From NCBI GenBank assembly GCA_027493955.1, contig JAOSJT010000001.1, positions 1,661,131 to 1,725,130 on the forward strand: a stretch of DNA of 64,000 bases, in the 5' to 3' direction. Positions 17,141 to 26,072 of the stretch are shown here, in pieces; position 1 is the stretch's first letter; each line of letters starts with the position of its first letter. The position numbers and the translations under genes were made by a program. This DNA is from Bacteroidia bacterium (lineage in GTDB: Bacteria; Bacteroidota; Ignavibacteria; SZUA-365). Below the pieces are notes generated by a model that was not told where the DNA came from, did not search any database, and saw nothing but the letters and a program-made list of their open reading frames with translations.

Positions 17141-17411
17141 CTTCCCGGAATTCACCATCGATACAGAACTGAGCATCGCGTATCTACGTCTTTCAGACCG
17201 GCGCGTGGTCCGACAGGAAGTTCTCGAAGCCGAAACGGTGATTGCGGACATTGATGACAACGGCGGTATTGTTGGTGTGGAAATATTGAGTCTTACGCGG
17301 TTCAGCCGTCTTATGCACAACGCTGGGTATCGATTCCCGAAGCAATACAACGCGCAAATCCTCTCCGCAACCTTGCTTCCATTGTTGTGGCGTTCGCGCA
17401 CAACAGCATGA
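17124..17411 (+). CDS. DUF2283 domain protein (putative antitoxin partner)
   Basis: A 95-residue protein with the DUF2283 signature: FTIDTELSIAYLRLSDRRV, then VIADIDDNGGIVGVEILSLT. DUF2283 proteins are small, acidic and routinely partnered with DUF4258, so an antitoxin role is likely. The C-terminal ~30 residues (SRLMHNAGYRFPKQYNAQIL...) exceed the usual domain. Overlaps the DUF4258 gene; translation is probably coupled. Confidence 0.85.
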   Translation: MKQHTNFPEFTIDTELSIAYLRLSDRRVVRQEVLEAETVIADIDDNGGIVGVEILSLTRFSRLMHNAGYRFPKQYNAQILSATLLPLLWRSRTTA

Positions 17412-17539
17412 AAAGGTCTGAACGAAGGAAGAGGTAGGTCGATCATCTAAGATGGGAGTATCATGGTGATTCAGTCACAAACCGCGTCATCCAACGCACC
17501 CATTAATCAAATAGCATATACACCTTTTCACATCTGCAT

Positions 17540-18095
17540 CCCGTATCCGTAGCCGCTCGGGGTGGCCTCGCACCTGCTGCTGTGGGGTGTGCCGCAAGAG
17601 AAGATCACGGAAATGGACTGGTGGGATGAAGCCGAGGTCAAAGGTCTGCGCATCGCGGCAACGCCGGCGCAGCATTTTTCGGGACGTGGAATGACGGACC
17701 GCAACCGCACGCTGTGGGCGTCCTCGGTGATTCAGGGCGGAGGCGCGAGCATATACTTCAGCGGCGACAGCGGGTATGGGGAGCATTTCGCCCGCATCGG
17801 CGAGCGCTATGGTCCCTTCGATTTCACCATGATGGAATGCGGTCAGTATAACGAAAAATGGCAACCCATACACTGCCTGTCCGAGGAGAGCGTTCAGGCG
17901 CATCGGGATCTTCGCGGCGCGGTAATGATGCCCATTCACTGGGGCGCCTTTACGCTGGCGCCGCATCGCTGGACGGAGCCCGTGGAGCGCGTGCGCACTG
18001 CCGCTGCGGCACAATCCGTGCGTCTGGCGGTGCCCATGATCGGACAACGTTTTATTCCCGCGCACTCGCTGCCTGCCTGGGACCCGGCCCGATAA
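17540..18095 (+). pseudogene. truncated second copy of the MBL-fold hydrolase (3' half only)
   Basis: From 17562 the sequence encodes 177 residues nearly identical to the C-terminal half of the 15496-16584 gene (LLLWGVPQEKITEMDWWDEA, YFSGDSGYGEHFARIGERYG), ending in the same WDPAR. Homology is detectable from ~17540, where a stop interrupts it. Substitutions such as WVSWVIQGGAS versus WASSVIQGGGAS and LPEESVQAHL versus LSEESVQAHR show it is a diverged paralogue, not an exact repeat. The catalytic HDHYDH half is absent, so it cannot be an active enzyme. Confidence 0.88.
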
Positions 18096-18286
18096 CAGAG
18101 TTGCACACAATCGAAGCAGCGAGGATGTCGGCGAAAACAACTGCCTCGCCTCTTCCCTCTTCTCTCACGCGGGCATTCCGCCAAGCAGTGCCTGATGTTC
18201 CGACAATAATCTTTTGTTATTCCGGCAGAACACGAATGGGACAGGGTACCTCAACGCCACCCGGCCCCTGTCGTGGCGCAGCATCG

Positions 18287-19210
18287 TTATGCAGCGTGCT
18301 TGCCGCTTCTCGGATGCAACCTTGCGCCGGTGAGTTGCTCGGAAAGCGTCCATAATCGCTGTGCGCTGTCGGTATCCTTGGTGCGGCGCACGGGCTGTAC
18401 GATCACCGGAGCGCCTTTGAGTTCGAACAGCTTTCCTGGGCCGTAATAGTCGCCCCCACGCACGTCCGGATCGGTCGCGGCACGGAGTGTGGGCAGCGTC
18501 GCCTCTTCCACGCTGTGCGCGATGGGCAGGCTGCTCGCGGCGAGAAGACGCGAATGACGCTGCAATTCCGTCATCGCCACGCCGGGGTGCGCTGCGACGG
18601 CGAGGGTGCTACTGCCCGTTTCCGCGAGGCGGCGTTGCAATTCGACGGTGAAGAGCAGGTTCGCGAATTTACTGTCCGCGTACGCCTGCAAGGCGCGGTA
18701 TTTGCGGCGCTCCCAGTTGAGATCGTCGAGATCCGGTCGTCCAATTTTGTGCGCACCGCTGCTGATCGTGACCACCCTGGCTCCGGGAGCGGTATCGAGC
18801 AGGTCCAGCAACTGCATGGTAAGTGCAAAATGACCCAGATGATTCACACCGATCTGCAACTCGAAACCATCCGCGGTCCGCGTCAGAGGCGGTATCATCA
18901 CACCCGCATTATTGATGAGCAGATCCAGTTTGTTCTGTGTCTGCCGAAGCTCATCGGCGGCGTCCCCGACGGAGCGGAGATCTGAGAGATCGAGATGCAG
19001 GAGCCGCGTCTCGGCGTCGGGCAGTTCCGCGCGAATACGGCGCTGCGCTTTCTCACCCTTAGCAAGATCGCGCACGCCCAGCAGTACGGTCGCGCCGCGG
19101 CGAGCGAGTTCACGTGCGGTGATAAAGCCGATACCTGCGCTGGCTCCGGTGACAACGGCAAGACGGCCCGAAAGGTGGGGGATATCCGAAAGGTTCCAGT
19201 CGTTACGCAT
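18287..19210 (-). CDS. short-chain dehydrogenase/reductase (SDR)
   Basis: A 307-residue classical/retinol-dehydrogenase-like SDR: cofactor loop VVTGASAGIGFIT, LDLLINNAGVM, VVTISSGAH and catalytic YADSKFANLL. The acidic-to-basic region after beta-2 (GVRDLAKGEKAQ) suggests NADP(H). ATG 19210 has GGAG seven bases upstream; an earlier in-frame start adds 16 residues without support. Monocistronic as far as visible; substrate unknown. Confidence 0.9.
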   Translation of the reverse strand: MRNDWNLSDIPHLSGRLAVVTGASAGIGFITARELARRGATVLLGVRDLAKGEKAQRRIRAELPDAETRLLHLDLSDLRSVGDAADELRQTQNKLDLLINNAGVMIPPLTRTADGFELQIGVNHLGHFALTMQLLDLLDTAPGARVVTISSGAHKIGRPDLDDLNWERRKYRALQAYADSKFANLLFTVELQRRLAETGSSTLAVAAHPGVAMTELQRHSRLLAASSLPIAHSVEEATLPTLRAATDPDVRGGDYYGPGKLFELKGAPVIVQPVRRTKDTDSAQRLWTLSEQLTGARLHPRSGKHAA

Positions 19211-19403
19211 GTGCAATCTCCTATTTACAGGTGCCTTGTGTACTATCATCTGTTCCATCGCGCTCTGCGATATGTCCGATTACAACACCATGCGCGCGGG
19301 GGTGAGTTCCTGGAAAGGCGACACGGAGGAGGATTGCAATTTTCCTCCCCTCGTTACGGCAAGGAGAGAACAATAACGATCAGCGCCGGAGAGTGCCGCG
19401 CCG

Positions 19404-21632
19404 TCACCGATCCGTCTTATCCAGTTCCTTCAGCTTTCGTTCGGCCCACTGAAGTATTTGCCGCTGCTCTTCCTCCGTGCCCGTGAGAAGACCATCCGGG
19501 AAAGCGAGCAGGGCGCGGAGGTGACGCCGGGCGTCCCCGACACGCGGCGGCTGGAGTTTGAGTTCCGTTTCGGCAAGATAGAATGCGAGCAATACGGTTT
19601 CGGGATTGCGGGTAAAGGAACGCTGCAAGACATCAATAGCCATTTCGTTCTCTCCGCCGACCACGAGCTGCGAAGCGAGACCGATGGCGATGGTGGGACT
19701 TTGATACAACGTCCGTGCTCCCGCTACGATCATTGAAAGCGGTATCTGCTCGGTTCCCTGCAGGACCAGATGCTCGAGCATGATGAACAGCGGATCACCC
19801 GCGACGCGCGGCCGCAGCCAGTCCAGATGATCGCGCGTCCAGGCGCTGGTGAAGCCGCTGCTTCCGACGCGGTGGTGTCCCTCCAGAATGATTTCGTAAT
19901 ACCGCTCCAGGAAATCCTGTTTATGACCCGCATATACGGTATCCACGCCACGGTCGTTCATGTCCTGCAAGGCTGCACGCAATCGTCCCGTCGCAAAATC
20001 AAATCCACGACGAACACGTGCAGGATCTGTGAGCTGCATGACGGTACTGAGATAGGCCGAGTAGTCCGAACGATATCCCACCATGTCGATCTTTTTCTCC
20101 ACAGCCCACAGCACGCCGTCGGTGTCCTCGATGGTGCGATAGTGCTTGCGCAAATGCTCATAGCCGTTCAGGGCGAAATCGCCGGTGACATGCCTGTCGT
20201 CCAGCGCCATGACGTCGCGAAAACGCGCCACGGCGCTGTCCGTCGTGAGGTTGACGGCCAGCCAGGGCAGTACGGCGGCGAAGGCCGCTCCAGACGCGAG
20301 ATAGAATCTGTATCGCAGCTCCGCAACCCGCGTATCGCGAAAGCCCGCCACCACGGTGAAGATCAACGTCAACGACCACAGCGCGTTCACATCCCAGTCG
20401 CGCGCCATGCCGAAACAGGTGTATCCCGCGAAGAGCAGCGCCGAAAACAAGGCAAGATTCACCGTGGCAATTAGCACTTCGGCATCCCGCAGCCGGTCGC
20501 GCCAGCAAATGGCGGGCAAGAGCAGCAACACCGGACCGCCGAGCAGCAGCACTTCATTGAGCACGTCGATCAGATGCCAGGACGACAACAGTGTGTAACG
20601 CTGCACAGCACCTTCCTGTCCGAAATCCGTCAGAGCCAGCAGTACGCGGCTGCCTTCGAAAGCCGCGCCGGACAGCAGGTATAACGCGATTCCCGCCGCA
20701 AAGAACACGCCCAGCAAGACCGCGATGTTGCGGGGAGTAAGCAAACGCCGTCCGCCTTCGCCGCCGTAGCGATGCACGATAAGCAGAAGCAGCGAGGGCA
20801 GCGCCAGCAGCGCCATCAGATGCAAGGCGCTCATCAGCACGAACAGTGCTACAGGCCAGAGGATGCCGATGCGTCCGCGCATGGCGAGCGCCAACGTGCT
20901 GAAATAGGCGAGGCCCGCCGTGAAGACCAGAGTGTAGTATTCCACATACCCGAAGAAAAAAAGCACCGCCGGCGTGAAGAGGAACAGAAACAGCAACGCG
21001 AAGCGCGCTTCCGCCGCGCGAAACAGAGCACGCGCCGCCGCGACGCTCACGCCGACATACAGCATGCCCGCCAGCACCCCGCTGATCCAGAATGCGGATT
21101 GTGAGTACACCGTGCTCTGACCGCTTTCGCTGACGAAGCGGTGTGCCACCGTCGCGAACAACGCCATGAGACGTCCCGTCAGCGGCGCCGAACCGTTCGA
21201 GTACAGCACGTCCTCCGCGAAAGTTGCGCCGTTCATGTAGCGGAAGATTTCCGCGAGATACACGGCGCCGTCGCCAAGGAAAAACGTCTCCATGCGCAAA
21301 AACCAGAACAGCGCTCCCCCGCCGACGACGGGCAGCAGCAGCCACAGCGCACGCGTGACCGGTGGCGCGTCGGCCCGCATGCTCTTCGCGGCGGCGAGAA
21401 ATGCGGAGTAGAACATCGGCGTCGCCGCGAATATCCCGAGCGCGGCGAAGAGGACGGTGGTCCAGAGCGGCAGATACGCCAACGCGTGCAGACCCCAGAC
21501 GCGTTCGTGCGGAATGAAAGCCGCTCCGATGCGCAGCAACGCGAGGAGGAGAAAAGGCCAGGCCAGCGTGAAGGAGGCCTCTCTCACCGGGGATGGCGCG
21601 GGAGGTACGTTCGATGGTTTCTGTTTGGACAT
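19404..21632 (-). CDS. multi-spanning membrane protein, GT-C-like, with helical C-terminal domain
   Basis: A 742-residue protein with about a dozen transmembrane helices in residues ~20-480 and a soluble, helical C-terminal ~250 residues that look TPR-like (ASQLVVGGENEMAIDVLQRS, LLAFYLAETELKL). An acidic motif after a helix (FFLGDGAVYLAEIFRYMNG) is typical of GT-C glycosyltransferases using polyprenyl-phosphate sugars, such as O-antigen or mannosyl transferases. No family name can be assigned with confidence. Not in an operon with neighbours: 194 bp from the SDR and divergent from 21900. Confidence 0.75.
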   Translation of the reverse strand: MSKQKPSNVPPAPSPVREASFTLAWPFLLLALLRIGAAFIPHERVWGLHALAYLPLWTTVLFAALGIFAATPMFYSAFLAAAKSMRADAPPVTRALWLLLPVVGGGALFWFLRMETFFLGDGAVYLAEIFRYMNGATFAEDVLYSNGSAPLTGRLMALFATVAHRFVSESGQSTVYSQSAFWISGVLAGMLYVGVSVAAARALFRAAEARFALLFLFLFTPAVLFFFGYVEYYTLVFTAGLAYFSTLALAMRGRIGILWPVALFVLMSALHLMALLALPSLLLLIVHRYGGEGGRRLLTPRNIAVLLGVFFAAGIALYLLSGAAFEGSRVLLALTDFGQEGAVQRYTLLSSWHLIDVLNEVLLLGGPVLLLLPAICWRDRLRDAEVLIATVNLALFSALLFAGYTCFGMARDWDVNALWSLTLIFTVVAGFRDTRVAELRYRFYLASGAAFAAVLPWLAVNLTTDSAVARFRDVMALDDRHVTGDFALNGYEHLRKHYRTIEDTDGVLWAVEKKIDMVGYRSDYSAYLSTVMQLTDPARVRRGFDFATGRLRAALQDMNDRGVDTVYAGHKQDFLERYYEIILEGHHRVGSSGFTSAWTRDHLDWLRPRVAGDPLFIMLEHLVLQGTEQIPLSMIVAGARTLYQSPTIAIGLASQLVVGGENEMAIDVLQRSFTRNPETVLLAFYLAETELKLQPPRVGDARRHLRALLAFPDGLLTGTEEEQRQILQWAERKLKELDKTDR

Positions 21633-21899
21633 GCGGAGCTACGATTGGTGACGATGGTGCCGGCACGAACGGTGCATTACGGATTTCAATGTAGGGAGAA
21701 TCCGCTTCATCACCACAACCGCAACAGTATCGGTATGCGCATGCGCAGCGCGGAGTAATATTTCCGGCGCAGGGATGGGGCAAGTTCCTTCAAATCACCG
21801 CATGCGAACATGACGGAAACCGCAACCGATATCGCTGTGCGTTCATCTCCGGAATGATGAGGAGGTGTGTATATTACGGCATCACAGTCAGGATACACC

Positions 21900-22421
21900 A
21901 TGCAATCCATCATTCAACGCAGCGACCGCACCCTGACCTGGACGCAGCCCAGAGCGCTGAAACAGGAGTATAATCTCCTGGACGAAGATACCCTTGTCGG
22001 GACTCTGCGCTTCCGCAGCAGCTTCGGCACGCTGGCCACAGGCGAAAGCGCCGACGGGAGCTGGACGTTCAAGCGCGTCGGTTTCTGGAAAACCCGCGTC
22101 AGCATTCGGGAGACGGGGAGCGATGCCGACATTGCTTCATTTGCCAACAACACCTGGAGCAACGGCGGCACGCTGGAATTCCCCGACGGACGCCGTTACA
22201 AGGCGGACTCGAATTTCTGGATGACGCGATACACATTCAGCACCGAACAGGATTTACCGCTCGTCGGCTTCGAGAAGATCGGCGGCATACTGCATCTCTC
22301 CTCGAATGTGACGGTACACGAAGCCGCCCGTCGCTTGACGGAACTCCCGGTCATGGTCATGCTGGGATGGTATCTCACCATCATGATGCATCAGGATTCG
22401 GCGGCGGCGGCGGCGGGATAA
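21900..22421 (+). CDS. conserved hypothetical protein, beta-rich
   Basis: A 173-residue protein starting MQSIIQRSDRTLTW. Alternating hydrophobic/polar segments (LVGTLRFRSSFGTLA, GSWTFKRVGFWKTRVSIRE, TLEFPDGRRYKADSNFW) suggest a beta-barrel like the tubby/LURP-one (scramblase-like) fold, but this is a structural guess. A hydrophobic stretch (LPVMVMLGWYLTIMM) near the C-terminus could be a tail anchor; the protein ends in a poly-alanine run encoded by GCG/GGC repeats. Earlier in-frame ATG 21867 rejected as non-conserved leader. Confidence 0.65.
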   Translation: MQSIIQRSDRTLTWTQPRALKQEYNLLDEDTLVGTLRFRSSFGTLATGESADGSWTFKRVGFWKTRVSIRETGSDADIASFANNTWSNGGTLEFPDGRRYKADSNFWMTRYTFSTEQDLPLVGFEKIGGILHLSSNVTVHEAARRLTELPVMVMLGWYLTIMMHQDSAAAAAG

Positions 22422-22603
22422 CGGATACGTCCATCAGGCGCGAAGGAGGCTATTCCGCGCACACCTCGGTTCACAGGCGTAGTATCAAAGAATTCGGGCA
22501 GCGCTTGCCCCATTTTCGCATACCTCGCGACTGCAGTGGCTCTATAATGCTATGGGTACGTTCGTCGGAAAACGATGGCAGGTCCACGTTGGCCACACTG
22601 TGC

Positions 22604-22858
22604 TCATCGCCTGTAGACTTCGCTGCGATGAGCGATGCGCAGAATGATTATTTCGTCCGCTTTCAGGGCGTAAATAATTCTGTAGTCACCAATCCGGTAT
22701 TTTCGCAGGCCGGCGAACTTTCCCTTCAGAACTGGATTCGAAGCCGCCTTATGAATCAGTTCCTGCTCAATCCTGTCGAGGATGCGCGAAATCTCCGGGA
22801 TTGCCAATTTCCCGAGATCATGCCGCACGGATTGTTTGTACACGATGCTATACGCCAA
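22604..22858 (-). CDS. RelE/ParE-superfamily toxin
   Basis: An 84-residue toxin with the RelE pattern: YSIVYKQSVRHDLGKL, IEQELIHKAASNPVLKGKFAGL, KYRIGDYRIIYAL and the C-terminal RIAHRSEVYRR with the basic residues used for mRNA cleavage in RelE. The gene starts 11 bp inside the end of the upstream antitoxin gene, the normal antitoxin-first order. Complete and apparently intact. Confidence 0.92.
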   Translation of the reverse strand: MAYSIVYKQSVRHDLGKLAIPEISRILDRIEQELIHKAASNPVLKGKFAGLRKYRIGDYRIIYALKADEIIILRIAHRSEVYRR

Positions 22859-23066
22859 GAGATGCTCTCAGCTCCTCGCCAGTGATAAGCGCGTCACCTG
22901 TATCGTGCAAACGGTCAAGTGCGATTTGCAGGTCGGCAAATTCCTCAATGTACGACTCCAGAGCCTTTTGTATAATGAAGGAGCGGGACCTCTCCGTTTC
23001 CCGGGCGATAGTCTCGAGTTGCTCGGCCAACGCCTGCGGTAGTCTTACAGAAATTGGTGTATTCAA
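22848..23066 (-). CDS. ribbon-helix-helix antitoxin
   Basis: A 72-residue protein beginning NTPISVRLPQALAEQLETIA, an RHH/MetJ-Arc DNA-binding domain, with a C-terminal toxin-binding tail (LHDTGDALITGEELRASLGV). The start is TTG 23066, backed by AGAGGTG four bases upstream; an in-frame stop lies just before it. Partner of the RelE-type toxin. Likely autoregulates via the inverted repeat at 23077-23096. Confidence 0.9.
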   Translation of the reverse strand: MNTPISVRLPQALAEQLETIARETERSRSFIIQKALESYIEEFADLQIALDRLHDTGDALITGEELRASLGV

Positions 23067-23076
23067 TTGTCACCTC

Positions 23077-23096
23077 TTGTCGCAGTTGTATGACAA
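23077..23096. promoter_or_regulatory. operator-like inverted repeat of the RelE-type TA pair
   Basis: TTGTC-N10-GACAA just upstream of the antitoxin start, with a further TTGT half-site at 23068-23071. RHH antitoxins typically bind such arms. Confidence 0.5.
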
Positions 23097-23231
23097 TGTA
23101 GTCACCATGCGTGTTCTATGCAACATCATTAGAACACGCGCCGCAGGAATGGCGTATCCATACTGCGAAGCGGCACTGTTGCTATCCGATAGCGCCGATG
23201 GTCGTCTGTTTCGTGATCACGCTCCCCGCAG

Positions 23232-24188
23232 TTACCCGATATGTATCGACACACCGAGCAGTGGCAGCACAAGCGGAATTTTTTTACCTGAAATCGTGAT
23301 GTCGCCGTTGGGGACGACGATAAGCCCGAGGTCGAAGGCCGCCCTGCCGGAAAAATAGCGGAAGCCCAAGGTGTGCAAGGTGCCCGCTGTAAGCACGCTG
23401 GAGAGATGCTCGGTCATGAGTTTCCAGTTCGGCGAGAGCTGTGTTTCGTAACCGAGTCCGAGACCGACAAGCAGCCCCTCGTCGAAGCCCAGTCCGTACC
23501 CCCCCGCCATATCCGCGAAACCCATGCCGATGGTGAAGGCGCTCTCCTCCCCTCCGATGGTGGTGACGGCAAAGACGCCCGGCACGGTGACGCGGTCCCA
23601 GTTGGTCCTGCCGCCCAGCCGGAATTCCTGTCCCCAGAACAACAGCGCCCCGCCGACGGCGATGCTGGTGTTTTTGTCTTCATACAGCGCATTCTTGAGA
23701 ATGAGGTAGGAATAGTAGGCCCGGTCACTTCCCGCGTCACTTTCGAAAATGTACACGCCTCCCGCGCTCAGCTGCAGTCCGGGAAGTACGCTGAGCGCCA
23801 CATAGGGAATGTACGGCGCGGCCAGTCCCAGCGTGCCGCTCACAGCGGGAAGAGTGTTTCCGGTGGGAATCAGGAACAACGACGAAGACGCGGGGTCGCG
23901 GGACTTTTCGCTATCGGCACCGCGTACTTCCGTTGGTAACGGAGACAGCCGCGGCACGGCGGAGTGCGTTCCGAATCCCTCCGAAGAGCTTCGGTAACGC
24001 TCCGCGTCGGGATTGATTGAGGCGGGCGCGCTCCCAACATGCGTTCGCGCATCGTACGTGCGCAAATGCGGAATGCGCGTCGCCTGACCGTGCTCCGTCG
24101 GTTGCGCCGTGGCCGCGGCCGTGGACAGACAAAAGCCGACAATGCAAAAGACAACCGCACTGTACGAGGCACACAATGAAGTACGCAT
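23232..24188 (-). CDS. outer-membrane beta-barrel-like protein
   Basis: A 318-residue exported protein: signal peptide MRTSLCASYSAVVFCIVGFC with cleavage near AAATAQ, a disordered Ser/Pro-rich stretch to ~residue 110, then alternating Gly/aromatic strands (LQLSAGGVYIFES, ALLFWGQEFRLGG, ADMAGGYGLGFDEGLLVGLG, HTLGFRYFSGRAAFDLGLIV) ending in a short hydrophobic C-terminus. The pattern is that of Bacteroidota outer-membrane barrels, but it matches no named porin I know. ATG 24188 has GGAG at good distance; the longer frame is rejected as it hides the signal peptide. Confidence 0.75.
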   Translation of the reverse strand: MRTSLCASYSAVVFCIVGFCLSTAAATAQPTEHGQATRIPHLRTYDARTHVGSAPASINPDAERYRSSSEGFGTHSAVPRLSPLPTEVRGADSEKSRDPASSSLFLIPTGNTLPAVSGTLGLAAPYIPYVALSVLPGLQLSAGGVYIFESDAGSDRAYYSYLILKNALYEDKNTSIAVGGALLFWGQEFRLGGRTNWDRVTVPGVFAVTTIGGEESAFTIGMGFADMAGGYGLGFDEGLLVGLGLGYETQLSPNWKLMTEHLSSVLTAGTLHTLGFRYFSGRAAFDLGLIVVPNGDITISGKKIPLVLPLLGVSIHIG

Positions 24189-24310
24189 AGAACGCTCTCC
24201 GGAGGGTGAAACCGCGCCACCCCTTTTTGTATACGTGTCGTATAGGGTGTGACAGGTGGAGCGCATTTCCGCAGCTCCACCCGTTTCTTTTATCCTTCCG
24301 GCGGCGTGAA

Positions 24311-25459
24311 TCACACCACCCAGAGACCGTCGCGCATAATGGTCTCGCTGCGGCCATCGGCGTAGGTCAGCACGGCCTCACGCACAACAATGTCCGGCTG
24401 CAGCGACGGTACGTACACGCGGTCGATGTGAATCACGTTTTTCGGATCGTTGAAGGATGCGGGCGACACGATGCCGCCGAAATGTTCGCTGCGTCCGAAG
24501 GCCACGTGCATGCCGAGTTTTTCGTCCATCAGCAGACTGCCGACGGCGGTGCAGCCGAATTCGCCGAGCACGCCGTGCCCGAGCTCCGCGATGTTGCCGT
24601 AGGCGGGTTCGGCGGCGAGCTTCGCGCGTTCGATGTCGCTCTGCTTGCCCTGCGTCAGCACTTCCACGGCGCGGTTTTCCGACACCTTGTACAACACGAT
24701 TTCATTGCCGAACTGCACCGGCAGCGTGCCGCTGGTGAGACTGGCTTCGCCTTCGCGTTCGCCTTCGTAGGGAACGATGTAGGTCTCGCCGGAGGGAAGA
24801 TTTCCGACAATCATATCCTGATGAAACATGCCGCTGCTCGGCGTCGCGGTGCGGTAGCGGAGGTCGCAGTCCAGTACGTATTCCGTTCCCTTCGCGTCGA
24901 ACACCAGTTTCTCCGCCACCGCTTCGTCCAACCGCACTTTCAGACTCATGATGCGCTCGTGCACTTTACCGTAGTCGAGACTGAGCGAGGGCAGCATGTC
25001 GAGCTGGAAGCCGGGCATGGTGGTGCCGCGGAAGTTGTACTGTTTCGCGAGCATTTTGCAGGGCGCGGTGGCGGAGAATTCCGTCGGGGCGATGATGAGA
25101 TCGGTGGCGGTCAACACGTCCGCGATCGGAACAGCGAGGCCTTCGGCGCGCAGCACGTCGGCGGTCAGTTCCGAAGGATTGCCGCCCCAGTGGTACAGCG
25201 TGTCGGGAAGATCGTTGTTGTTGCTCCCCACATTCGGGTAATAATAGATTTCCAGTCTGTCCAGCCCCATGTCATGCTTGAAGGCGATGGCGCGCATCCA
25301 CCAGTTGTAGCCCATAACCCTGCGCTCGCGCCAATGCGTATTGTCGGGAACCGCATCGTCCGGGACATCGACGATAATGGTGAGTACGTGATCCGTTTCG
25401 CGGGGCTGGAACAAGGTCATGAACAATTGTTTCAATTCTTCGGTGGTGAGTTCATGCAT
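24311..25459 (-). CDS. M29-like metallo-aminopeptidase family protein
   Basis: A 382-residue protein resembling thermophilic aminopeptidases T/M29: NLPSGETYIVPYEGEREGE, the LGEFGCTAVGSLLMDEKLG segment, HVAFGRSEHFGG and the C-terminal NVIHIDRVYV. These Glu/His/Asp positions correspond to the di-metal site of M29 enzymes. The N-terminal half (LTIIVDVPDDAVPDN, MRAIAFKHDMGLDRLEIYYY) is the usual alpha/beta part. Expected role: cytoplasmic peptide degradation. It lies 122 bp upstream of the barrel-protein gene on the same strand. Confidence 0.75.
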   Translation of the reverse strand: MHELTTEELKQLFMTLFQPRETDHVLTIIVDVPDDAVPDNTHWRERRVMGYNWWMRAIAFKHDMGLDRLEIYYYPNVGSNNNDLPDTLYHWGGNPSELTADVLRAEGLAVPIADVLTATDLIIAPTEFSATAPCKMLAKQYNFRGTTMPGFQLDMLPSLSLDYGKVHERIMSLKVRLDEAVAEKLVFDAKGTEYVLDCDLRYRTATPSSGMFHQDMIVGNLPSGETYIVPYEGEREGEASLTSGTLPVQFGNEIVLYKVSENRAVEVLTQGKQSDIERAKLAAEPAYGNIAELGHGVLGEFGCTAVGSLLMDEKLGMHVAFGRSEHFGGIVSPASFNDPKNVIHIDRVYVPSLQPDIVVREAVLTYADGRSETIMRDGLWVV

Positions 25460-25801
25460 AATGGCATCGGAGTCGTTGTGGAAAGTGCAGAGTGTTGAAA
25501 GATGCGAGAAATCGGCGGAAGGAGCAAGGGAGTGACGATTTACGATTTACGATTTACGAGTTGAGGATTGCGGATTGCGGAAATCGACCATTTCATCGAT
25601 TCCGTAGGGGCACGGCGGGCCGTGACCGGCATTTTCGATTGGGGATTGCGGAATTCGGATTGAACAAAAACATCTTCGGAGTTCTATCCAGACATGCATC
25701 GACGATGTGAACAGTTTCGTAATGGTTATGGAGATATCCCCTGACGAAAGAGCAGCTGCTTTGGAGCCGCGTTTCCAGAAATTATTTCAGGGAGCCGCGC
25801 G
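25460..25801. other. intergenic region with simple repeats
   Basis: No gene seen. The spacer holds the short tandem repeats and the GTAGGGGCACGG element listed separately. Confidence 0.5.
25537..25625. repeat. GATTTAC and GGATTGC tandem repeats plus GGGGCACGG hairpin element
   Basis: GATTTAC occurs three times in a row (25537-25557) and GGATTGC twice (25565-25578). A GTAGGGGCACGGCGGGCCGTG hairpin-forming segment follows at 25604-25624 (arms CACGG/CCGTG). These are short dispersed-repeat types familiar from intergenic DNA of environmental bacteria. Confidence 0.6.
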
Positions 25802-25830
25802 TTGAATTTGTAGCACGATTTGACTACATT
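25802..25830 (+). promoter_or_regulatory. promoter and operator of the RelB-MazF pair
   Basis: TTGAAT (25802-25807), 17-bp spacer, TACATT (25825-25830). The spacer contains the inverted repeat TGTAG-N10-CTACA (25809-25828), a likely autoregulatory site. Transcription should begin at or next to the antitoxin ATG (25836), implying an almost leaderless mRNA. Confidence 0.6.
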
Positions 25831-25835
25831 ACGAC

Positions 25836-26072
25836 ATGAATACAAAAGAGACATACGTCAGGGCACGGGTTGACAGGCAGCTGAAATCCGACACCGAGCA
25901 GATATTGCGGGAACTGGGTCTGACCACAGCAGAGGCGATCCGCTTGCTCATGCACCAGATCAGACTGCAGCGGGGTCTCCCCTTCGACCTCAGGCTGAAG
26001 GAGGATAATACCGATATTTTGCTCCCGAATGCAATGAGGCAATCCGCAATCGATGCCGTATATGAAGACTGA
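25836..26072 (+). CDS. RelB/DinJ-family antitoxin
   Basis: A 78-residue protein with the RelB/DinJ RHH domain: YVRARVDRQLKSDTEQILRE, LGLTTAEAIRLLMHQIRLQR and GLPFDLRLKEDN. The C-terminal tail (LPNAMRQSAIDAVYED) would wrap the toxin. No ribosome-binding site is visible, consistent with a leaderless start. It overlaps the following gene, which encodes a MazF-type rather than a RelE-type toxin, an antitoxin/toxin family swap known from other genomes. Confidence 0.9.
   Translation: MNTKETYVRARVDRQLKSDTEQILRELGLTTAEAIRLLMHQIRLQRGLPFDLRLKEDNTDILLPNAMRQSAIDAVYED

Noticed and set aside
16037-18095. Assembly duplication of the MBL gene
   Set aside because: The two copies differ at many scattered positions including in-frame indels, so they are real diverged copies.
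22422-22603. Gene remnant between 22421 and the RelE toxin
   Set aside because: A short minus-strand stretch reads smoothly, but there is no start, no family match and it is too short to support.
24206-25498. 430-codon plus-strand frame opposite the M29-like gene
   Set aside because: Antisense shadow; composition dominated by His/Arg/Gly and no motif.
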